Assembly (NCBI GenBank): GCA_937927725.1
Contig: CALBSE010000066.1
Span: forward strand, 13,036-77,035
Source of the DNA: an uncultured Actinomycetes bacterium
GTDB taxonomy: Bacteria > Actinomycetota > Acidimicrobiia > Acidimicrobiales > Acidimicrobilacustridaceae
Direction: 5' to 3'
DNA: 64,000 nt
Shown: positions 57,954-64,000 of the stretch, in pieces
Layout: every line of letters starts with the position of its first letter
How positions within the stretch are numbered: the stretch's first letter is position 1
Notes under the pieces: model-generated
Told to the model about the DNA's origin: nothing
Seen by the model: only the letters and a program-made list of their open reading frames with translations
Database searches by the model: none
Made by a program: the position numbers and the translations under genes

Positions 57954-59237
57954 TCAGGCTACGTAGTAACCGCGACCGAATGCGAAGGCCCACACCAGCA
58001 GCACAATTCCACTCACCGACCACCATGCCCAGCGCAGGCCTCGGCGGTCCGCCAAGAAGCCCCCGAGCACCAGAAAACACGGGAATGTCGAGAGAAGATA
58101 TCGCCCGGTCCCTTGGAAATCCTTGGTGCCGATGAGGGCGATGGCCAGCATCGAGAAGCAGTAAAGGCCGTAGCCCCAACCGAGCTTCTTCCAAACCTGC
58201 CAGGCCAGAAACAGGAACCCCAAGACGAACAGGCCCTGCAGGATCACCGTGACGGCGTACTGCACCTTCTCAAACGTCGCCGTATCGCCATGTTGCAACC
58301 ACTGCCACGTCCAGCGCGGAAGATTCTTGATCTGCTGAAACCAGGTGACCTTGAACCACGTGCGTGGTCCTGATCCTTGATCCCAACCTGGGGCGCGCTG
58401 CACTTCATCGAACGCAAGCGGATGCCCAAACCGAACACCGAGGTAGGTCATGTATCCAACAAGACCTCCGAGTGAGAGCAACACGCCTGCGTCGGCGGGC
58501 TTCAGCCGACGCCACACCACGCGTGGCCTCCACCGCGAATCTCCCGCTTCGATGACGTGTCGGCGCCAAAGGGCGACAGCAACGAGACCGATGATGAGTG
58601 CAATTCCAACTGGCCGAGTTGCAGTTGCAACTGCGCCTACGAGTCCAGCGAGAATTGGGCGATTGCGTTCAAGGAGCAGGAAAGCGCCCACCGCAGCGAA
58701 CAAGAACAGCGCATCTCCATAGACCGCACCGAACAAATAGAAGACGTACGGATACACCAGCAATGTGATGAGCGCGACTCGCGCAACACGATCGGTGACG
58801 TGATCGCGGAACCACTTGAAGATCGCCAACACGGCACCGAGACCGCATGCGATCGTCAACAACGAGCCCAATAGCTTCACCGACAGCGTTGTGGCCGAAT
58901 GCAGCCCCCACATCACACCGGGGTAGGCCGGGAAGTATGCAACAGCAGACTGCTTGTCCGTTCCCGCAAACCAGTAGCCCGTGCTGGAAATCTGCGCGTA
59001 CCAGTTGCCATCGAATCGGAACCAGCCTCCGAAGAGCCCGGAACCGGGATACGGCGTGGCATCGACACCGCCATAGGTCGCGAATGGACCACGACCTCCT
59101 AGCCAAACGGCAAGAAAGAGAGCGAGGAAAACGACCGCCCACATTGCAAGCGCATCGACCCACGGGGCAATACCAAGAACCCCTCGGTCCGGCGCATTTT
59201 CGATGCCTGCGTCGCTCGAGACTGGGGCGGAGGTCAC
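57954..59237 (-). CDS. GT-C membrane glycosyltransferase, PIG-V-like
   Basis: 427 residues with about ten helices. After helix 1 the outward loop has RFDGNWYAQISSTGYWFAG (Asp-Gly-x-Trp-Tyr, the catalytic region of PIG-V-type mannosyltransferases), AYFPAYPGVMWG, then YPYVFYLFGAVYGDALFLFA and ATRPVGIAL. It transfers a sugar from a polyprenyl-phosphate donor to a membrane acceptor on the outer face. The GTG at 59237 is the start. Head of the four-gene operon ending at 55630. Confidence 0.83.
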   Translation of the reverse strand: MTSAPVSSDAGIENAPDRGVLGIAPWVDALAMWAVVFLALFLAVWLGGRGPFATYGGVDATPYPGSGLFGGWFRFDGNWYAQISSTGYWFAGTDKQSAVAYFPAYPGVMWGLHSATTLSVKLLGSLLTIACGLGAVLAIFKWFRDHVTDRVARVALITLLVYPYVFYLFGAVYGDALFLFAAVGAFLLLERNRPILAGLVGAVATATRPVGIALIIGLVAVALWRRHVIEAGDSRWRPRVVWRRLKPADAGVLLSLGGLVGYMTYLGVRFGHPLAFDEVQRAPGWDQGSGPRTWFKVTWFQQIKNLPRWTWQWLQHGDTATFEKVQYAVTVILQGLFVLGFLFLAWQVWKKLGWGYGLYCFSMLAIALIGTKDFQGTGRYLLSTFPCFLVLGGFLADRRGLRWAWWSVSGIVLLVWAFAFGRGYYVA

Positions 59238-59297
59238 GACGAGACGCTACCTGTGGCGTCGGCGAGGTCCGGGGAGACCGGTAACGTGTCGCTTCAC

Positions 59298-59371
59298 GCC
59301 TCTGTGGCCAAGTTGGTTAAGGCAGCGGACTTTTAATCCGACGATCGTGGGTTCGACCCCCACCGGAGGCA
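59298..59371 (+). tRNA. tRNA-Lys (anticodon TTT)
   Basis: Acceptor GCCTCTG with CGGAGGC, D stem GCC/GGC, anticodon loop CTTTTAA (TTT at 34-36), T arm TGGG-TTCGACC-CCCA, discriminator A at 59371. CCA is not encoded. A terminator-like hairpin follows after 12 bases. Confidence 0.9.
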
Positions 59372-59383
59372 CTGCAAAAGAGT

Positions 59384-59413
59384 CGAAGCGCCCACCGCGA
59401 GGTGGGCGCTTCG
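59384..59413. terminator. bidirectional terminator after tRNA-Lys
   Basis: CGAAGCGCCCACC, GCGA tetraloop, GGTGGGCGCTTCG: a perfect 13-bp stem. It serves the tRNA and the convergent thioredoxin-like gene ending at 59441. Confidence 0.8.
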
Positions 59414-59440
59414 TCATGAACGACTGTTAGGGACCAGCGC

Positions 59441-60169
59441 TCAGACCGGAGCTTTCCCGGTACGAGCCGCCTGGAGCAGTGCATTCCATTCGGCTTCGGT
59501 CTTTTCACCGCTGGTGCGGTAGACGACCTTGCCCTGAGCGTCGGTGACAATGAAGTAGGGGAAGCCCGAAACACCGAAGGCGGCTCCGGCTTGGCTCTGC
59601 TTGTCATCAACAATTGTCGGGACGCTCCACTTCTGCGCACGCAACCAATCGGCAGCGGGGAAGTTTCCCTTTGCCGGATCGTTTGAGGTGGCAACAGTGA
59701 CGAGTTCGACATCGGCCGGCATGCCCGACGCATCAAGCCAACCTTGGATGCGGGGAACCTCGGCTTGGCAATGCGGACACCAATGGGCAACAACCATGAT
59801 GATGTGCGGCTTGCCGTCAGCAGCAATGGTCAGTTGCTTGCCGTCGAATTGCTGGCCGGTAACTGACGGAATGACGGTGCCAACCATCGAGTCGGCGCCG
59901 CTATCGGGCATCGGCGTCAGGTTCGTTCCGCTGACAGAAACCTGCCCGTAGTCAAGCTTGCCGTTGGGGACAATCGTGCCGCCACTTGGCGAGGCACTTC
60001 CGCCCTTTGCGCTGCTACCGCGCCCTGCGACAACTGCAACAACACCAACGACGACCACGACTACGACGATGGCGATCCAGATCCATGCGGTGGACTTTCC
60101 TTTTCCTGCATTTGATGCAGCACGCACGCGCTGCGATGCAGAAGTGGACTTTCCTGGACGGTTACTCAC
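59441..60169 (-). CDS. membrane-anchored thioredoxin-like (TlpA/DsbA-type) protein
   Basis: 242 residues. Basic N-terminus, then a signal anchor (WIWIAIVVVVVVVGVVAVVA), Gly/Ser linker and a thioredoxin fold outside the membrane. The active site is AHWCPHCQAEVPRIQGW (CPHC, as in DsbA-type oxidases), with cis-Pro in GVSGFPYFIVTDAQGKVV. It probably oxidises or isomerises disulfides of secreted proteins. Start GTG 60169 overlaps the BdbC stop (GTGA), so the two are coupled. Confidence 0.85.
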   Translation of the reverse strand: MSNRPGKSTSASQRVRAASNAGKGKSTAWIWIAIVVVVVVVGVVAVVAGRGSSAKGGSASPSGGTIVPNGKLDYGQVSVSGTNLTPMPDSGADSMVGTVIPSVTGQQFDGKQLTIAADGKPHIIMVVAHWCPHCQAEVPRIQGWLDASGMPADVELVTVATSNDPAKGNFPAADWLRAQKWSVPTIVDDKQSQAGAAFGVSGFPYFIVTDAQGKVVYRTSGEKTEAEWNALLQAARTGKAPV

Positions 60170-60744
60170 GCGGAGACCTCAACTTCTTCAGCGATGCCGA
60201 TTTCGACATCAGACGGTTCACTTACAAACAACAGAGCAATCATGAATACCGCGGCAGAAAGTGCCATGAACGGAAGCGTCACGAACCTGAATTCGTTTAC
60301 GTACTTCAACGTGCATGGAACAGCCGCAGTGCAAAAAGAGGTACCCGACGGTGGCGGGAACCATTGAATCCATGAGTGGTAGGCCGAGATCACCACGCTG
60401 ATGCACAAAACCGGAATTGCATAGACCTTGATAGCTACGTCGCGACGCCATGCCGCAATACCGAGAATCACTGACCACGGGTACAAACAGATTCGTTGAT
60501 ACCAACACAACTCGCACGGGACGTACCCCTGCACTTTGGAGTAATAGAGCGAACCAGCGGTCGTGACGAGAGCAATTGCCCACGCCAGCGGCAACGCGAC
60601 ACCACCAGTCTGCGCGCGCAGATCCGCAAATGCTTCAGGGTTGCCAAATCGGCGCACGAGAGCGCCAACAACGATGGCGAGCGTGCCCAACCAACATCCC
60701 AGAGCGAGAATGGCGAAGAAGAACGAGAAGGACTGGACATTCAT
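60166..60744 (-). CDS. BdbC/DsbB-like disulfide bond formation protein
   Basis: 192 residues, about five helices. First redox pair in YVPCELCWYQRICLYP (CxxC, family signature QRI), second pair in FCTAAVPCTLKYVNEF. These feed electrons from the thioredoxin-like partner to quinone. An extra N-terminal helix is present as in actinobacterial members. Coupled to the gene downstream; it should support the many Cys-paired secreted proteins in the window (inference). Confidence 0.87.
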   Translation of the reverse strand: MNVQSFSFFFAILALGCWLGTLAIVVGALVRRFGNPEAFADLRAQTGGVALPLAWAIALVTTAGSLYYSKVQGYVPCELCWYQRICLYPWSVILGIAAWRRDVAIKVYAIPVLCISVVISAYHSWIQWFPPPSGTSFCTAAVPCTLKYVNEFRFVTLPFMALSAAVFMIALLFVSEPSDVEIGIAEEVEVSA

Positions 60745-60854
60745 GCCCGATCATCCTCGCAGAATTCGAGCGCTTCTCCAACGCGGTCGCCAGCCAACTG
60801 CCTCCGCCGCCAAACCACCGGACTGGCCACTCAGAGAACCCGTAGGCTCATCGC

Positions 60855-61322
60855 ATGGCTTCCTCCCCGTCCGAACCCACCGTTATCGCCGCCGTCGATT
60901 TCTCTGACCACGGCGAGCAAATCGTCCGAGAAGGACTGCTCTTGGCTCGGGCATCTGGCTCTTCGCTCCACCTCATCCATGTGGCCGCCGGCGAACCCGC
61001 TCTGGCTGGCTACGACAAAGAAGACATCAGTTCATTCACTCGTTCGGCACGCGCTGGCGAACTTACCGACGAGCATCGCAAGGTTCGTGAACTCGCCGCA
61101 ACGCTTACCGGTACGACTGGCATCGACGTTCACCCCCTCGTCATCATGGGTCCAGCATCCGAAACATTGCTCACGGCCATCGACGAACTCAACGCTTCAC
61201 ACATTGTGCTCGGCACGCATGGTCACGGTGGCATGCACCATCTGATGTTCGGCAGCGTGGCCCAAGAACTTGTTCGCAGAAGCAACGTTCCTGTTCTGCT
61301 CGTCCCCGTCGTGAAGCGCTGA
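60855..61322 (+). CDS. universal stress protein
   Basis: 155 residues, UspA fold. PTVIAAVDFSDHGEQIVREGLLLA, and the nucleotide-binding block VLGTHGHGGMHHLMFGSVAQELVRRSNVPVLLV (GxxGHGG..GS). It likely binds ATP. It starts 110 bases from the divergent BdbC gene and is followed by a second Usp gene and the ATPase, a stress-linked set. Confidence 0.88.
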   Translation: MASSPSEPTVIAAVDFSDHGEQIVREGLLLARASGSSLHLIHVAAGEPALAGYDKEDISSFTRSARAGELTDEHRKVRELAATLTGTTGIDVHPLVIMGPASETLLTAIDELNASHIVLGTHGHGGMHHLMFGSVAQELVRRSNVPVLLVPVVKR

Positions 61323-61341
61323 AGGCCGAAAAGGATTCGTC

Positions 61342-61770
61342 ATGGGAAAGATTGTTGTCGGAGTCGATGGTTCGGTCGGTTCGAGGGATGCACTTCGGTG
61401 GGCATTCGCTGAAGCGAACTTGCGGAATGCTGCTCTCGAAGCCGTCATCGTTTGGCAGTACCCCGTTACTGCATCGCTCCCGACCTTCGGAGCAATGACC
61501 ACTCCGGACGATTTCGAGAACGACGCTCGCGCCACACTCCTCGGCATCCTTGCTGATGAGGGAATCACCGCCGAATCTCCAGTCCCTGTCACCACGTTGG
61601 TGGCAGAAGGAAATGCCGCACGTGCACTGCTCGACGCTGCTGATGCGGCAGACCTGCTCGTCGTCGGTTCGCGAGGTCATGGCGGATTTACTGGCGTGCT
61701 CGTTGGTTCAACAAGCCAACAGTGCGTGCACCACGCCAAGTGCCCTGTGGTTGTTGTTCATCCCAACTGA
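61342..61770 (+). CDS. universal stress protein
   Basis: 142 residues. KIVVGVDGSVGSRDALRWAFAEA and LLVVGSRGHGGFTGVLVGSTSQQCVHHAKCPVVVV, with the ATP-binding GxRGHGG..GS(T)xQ block complete. Closer to the short UspA type than its neighbour. It begins 19 bases after the first Usp gene and 23 before the P-type ATPase, so the three are probably cotranscribed. Confidence 0.9.
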   Translation: MGKIVVGVDGSVGSRDALRWAFAEANLRNAALEAVIVWQYPVTASLPTFGAMTTPDDFENDARATLLGILADEGITAESPVPVTTLVAEGNAARALLDAADAADLLVVGSRGHGGFTGVLVGSTSQQCVHHAKCPVVVVHPN

Positions 61771-61793
61771 CGACATTGCGCGGAAATCACAAC

Positions 61794-64000
61794 ATGGAGA
61801 CAACAGAGCAGGGACTCAGCAGCACTGACGTCGCGCAGCGAATCGCCGATGGCCGCACGAACGATGTCCCGGATCCGACAAGTCGAACCGTCGGACAGAT
61901 CATCAAGGCCAACGTCTTCACACCGTTCAACCTCCTCCTCGGCATTTTGCTTGTCGTCATCCTTTCGATACGCGAGTACCGAGACGGACTCTTTGGTTTC
62001 GTCCTTGTCGCCAATGCCGCTATCGGCATCTTTCAAGAAGTTCGCTCAAAACGATCACTTGACGCGCTCGCCGTATTGAATGCGCCGCATTCAACCGTTC
62101 GACGCGATGGCATCAACTCCACGATCGCTTCAAAAGACGTCGTCCTCGATGACATCATTGTCCTCACCCTCGGTGATCAGGTCGTTGTCGACGGCGACAT
62201 TCTCGAGAGCACCAGCCTTGAGATTGATGAGTCGCTGCTCACAGGCGAAGCAGACCCCGTCGAAAAGTCGGCCACTGACAGCGTCATGTCGGGAAGTTTC
62301 GTGGTGGCCGGCAGTGGAAGTATGCGTGCGACGGCGGTTGGGGCCGACTCCTACGCGTTCCGGCTTTCCAGCGAAGCCCGCCGATTCTCACTGGTCAAGA
62401 GCGAGCTCCGAACCGGCATCAACCAAATCATCAAGATCGTCGGCTGGATGATGATTCCGATTGCGATACTGCTGATCACTTCGCAACTCGCGACGCACGA
62501 TGGCTTCACTGCTGCAGTGCAGGGCTCCGTCGCGGGACTTGTCGCCATGGTTCCTGAAGGTCTCGTGCTTCTCACGAGCATCGCATTCGCCCTCGGCGCA
62601 ACACGATTGGCGGGCAAGAAGGTTCTTACCCAAGAACTTGCGGCGATTGAAGGACTCGCCCGAGTCGACACAATCTGCCTCGATAAGACAGGAACGCTCA
62701 CCGAAGGTTCACTTTCGCTTTCGACTGTTGAACATTTAAAAAGCAACGACGCTCCGGCAGTCGACGCCGTATCTGTGCTTGCGGCAATCGGTGCAGCAGA
62801 CGATCACCCAAACCCCAGCCTCGCTGCAATCGTCGCCGAGTACCCCACCGGACCTGACTGGAAACTCTCTGGCTCGATTGCGTTTTCGTCCGCTCGAAAA
62901 TGGAGCGCAGCCCAGTTCACTGACCACGGCGCCTGGTATCTCGGCGCTCCCGACATCCTCCTCGATAAGGCTCCGACAGGAGCAACCCTTGATGCAGCGC
63001 AAAGCCGACTGCAGCATTACGCCGGGCGCGGCCAACGAGTTCTGCTCCTTGCGTCGTCTCCCTCAGGACTCACTGGCGAAACGCTGCCCGCTGAACTTCT
63101 CCCCACTGCACTCGTCGTACTTGATGAACAACTTCGCGAAGCAGCGCCGCAAACCATCGCGTATTTCGGCGAACAGGGCGTTGCCGTCAAGGTGATCTCT
63201 GGCGACAGTCACGTCACGGTCGGTGCAGTCGCAACCCGATGCGGCGTTCCAGGCGCTGACGACCCCATCGACGCGCGCACACTCCCTGAAGACCAGGAGG
63301 CGCTTGCCGACATTCTTGAAACCCATTCGGTGTTCGGACGCGTTACTCCGCAGCAGAAACGCGCGATGGTGCACGCCCTTCAGTCCCGCGGCCATACCGT
63401 TGCCATGACCGGCGATGGAGTGAACGACACCCTCGCCCTTAAAGATGCCGACGTTGGCGTTGCAATGGGCTCAGGTTCCGCGGCCGCTCGAGCGGTTGCC
63501 CGTTTCGTTCTTCTTGCTAACGACTTCTCCGTGTTCCCTTCGGTTGTCAACGAAGGCCGGCGCGTCATCGCCAACGTCGAACGCGTCGCAAACCTTTTCC
63601 TCACCAAGACGTTCTACGCAGTCGTGCTCGCTCTGGCCGTCGGAATCGGTCGCATTCCCTTTCCATTCCTCCCCCGCCACTTCACGATCATCTCTTCATT
63701 AACGATCGGAATCCCTGGCTTCTTCCTTGCGCTTTCCCAAAACAACCGCCGGGCAATGACTGGCTTCCTGCGCCGCGTCTTGAAGTTTGCGATTCCTGCC
63801 GGCGTCATTGCCGCCGTGGCCACTCTCATCGCCTACATCCTTGAACGCCGTTCGGATGTTCCCCTTGAGCAGGCCCGCACTATCGCCGTCATCACATTGG
63901 TGACCGTCGCCCTATGGGTGTTGGCGATTCTTTGTCGTCCGATGCTGTGGTGGAAGTACGTCTTGGTCATTGGAATGGCTGTCGCCTTCGCCGGCGCGCT
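61794..64000 (+). CDS. P-type cation ATPase, CtpE-like (3' end outside window)
   Basis: At least 735 residues, cut by the right edge. Actuator TGEA in IDESLLTGEADPVEK; the helix-4 segment LVAMVPEGLVLLTSIAF with PEGL as in Ca2+-type pumps and mycobacterial CtpE; phosphorylation site CLDKTGTLTEG; hinge MTGDGVNDTLALKDADVGVAMG. There is no N-terminal metal-binding domain and no CPC, so it is not a heavy-metal pump. CtpE homologues take up calcium in mycobacteria; the same substrate is inferred. It is downstream of two Usp genes. Confidence 0.88.
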   Translation, partial: METTEQGLSSTDVAQRIADGRTNDVPDPTSRTVGQIIKANVFTPFNLLLGILLVVILSIREYRDGLFGFVLVANAAIGIFQEVRSKRSLDALAVLNAPHSTVRRDGINSTIASKDVVLDDIIVLTLGDQVVVDGDILESTSLEIDESLLTGEADPVEKSATDSVMSGSFVVAGSGSMRATAVGADSYAFRLSSEARRFSLVKSELRTGINQIIKIVGWMMIPIAILLITSQLATHDGFTAAVQGSVAGLVAMVPEGLVLLTSIAFALGATRLAGKKVLTQELAAIEGLARVDTICLDKTGTLTEGSLSLSTVEHLKSNDAPAVDAVSVLAAIGAADDHPNPSLAAIVAEYPTGPDWKLSGSIAFSSARKWSAAQFTDHGAWYLGAPDILLDKAPTGATLDAAQSRLQHYAGRGQRVLLLASSPSGLTGETLPAELLPTALVVLDEQLREAAPQTIAYFGEQGVAVKVISGDSHVTVGAVATRCGVPGADDPIDARTLPEDQEALADILETHSVFGRVTPQQKRAMVHALQSRGHTVAMTGDGVNDTLALKDADVGVAMGSGSAAARAVARFVLLANDFSVFPSVVNEGRRVIANVERVANLFLTKTFYAVVLALAVGIGRIPFPFLPRHFTIISSLTIGIPGFFLALSQNNRRAMTGFLRRVLKFAIPAGVIAAVATLIAYILERRSDVPLEQARTIAVITLVTVALWVLAILCRPMLWWKYVLVIGMAVAFAGA

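Overview
The window looks like a chromosomal segment of a moderately high-GC actinobacterium. The mycothiol glycosyltransferase MshA next to a YbjN-like gene, the rex-(siroheme synthase)-hemA-hemC order, a CtpE-like P-type ATPase and Thr/Ser-stalked surface proteins all point that way. A member of the Acidimicrobiia (Ilumatobacter or freshwater relatives) is my inference, not something the sequence proves. No phage, CRISPR array or intact insertion sequence is visible. Mobile DNA is limited to one transposase remnant.

Region by region. 1-3.8 kb: a divergent TetR-controlled locus with a haloalkane dehalogenase, a lipoprotein, a Cys-rich protein and an aldehyde dehydrogenase that runs off the left edge. 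3.9-9.6 kb: an OatA-type acyltransferase, a second TetR gene divergent from a crotonase, an FAD oxidoreductase and a tandem bicupin. 9.7-13.6 kb: an amidase of the penicillin V acylase/bile salt hydrolase fold placed between two export-type membrane proteins. 14.2-22.0 kb: a surface and secretome region with an LPSTG-anchored beta-propeller, two stalked repeat or propeller proteins, an ECF sigma/anti-sigma pair and two YcnI-type (DUF1775) copper-binding proteins. 22.1-26.7 kb: the transposase remnant, tRNA-Arg(CCT), a SulP transporter and an MFS paralogue. 26.8-33.3 kb: a decaying tandem array of ABC substrate-binding lipoproteins, stalked secreted proteins and GNAT acetyltransferases.

33.5-39.5 kb: a SnoaL-like protein, a DHA2 drug exporter with a divergent and apparently leaderless TetR gene, a cupin, and an Nramp transporter with a soluble MgtE_N/CBS partner. 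That operon is preceded by a strong Shine-Dalgarno sequence and a 21-codon leader ORF. 39.6-45.2 kb: YaaA, CopA-CopZ copper export, an FeS-type photolyase and a SpoU methyltransferase. 45.2-48.7 kb: the rex-heme operon. 48.8-57.2 kb: conserved genes (SAM hydroxide adenosyltransferase, a 29-codon membrane peptide, proC, ybjN, mshA, a MoaD-like protein, a phosphoglycerate-mutase-like phosphatase, a YgjP-type metallopeptidase). A lipid-linked glycosylation operon (PIG-V-like, GT2, ChbG/HpnK, methyltransferase) runs to 59.2 kb. 59.3-64 kb: tRNA-Lys(TTT), a BdbC/TlpA-like thiol redox pair, two universal stress proteins and a CtpE-like P-type ATPase cut by the right edge.

The most unusual signal is a shared extreme C-terminus, PVxPxFTG (V sometimes M or T), on five secreted proteins at 16.4, 17.6, 21.2, 27.4 and 30.7 kb. 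They fall into four otherwise unrelated families. In four of the five the motif directly follows a Thr/Ser-rich stalk, and in all five it ends exactly at the stop codon with no membrane segment after it. It resembles an LPxTG sorting motif without its hydrophobic tail and may be an undescribed C-terminal sorting or attachment tag.
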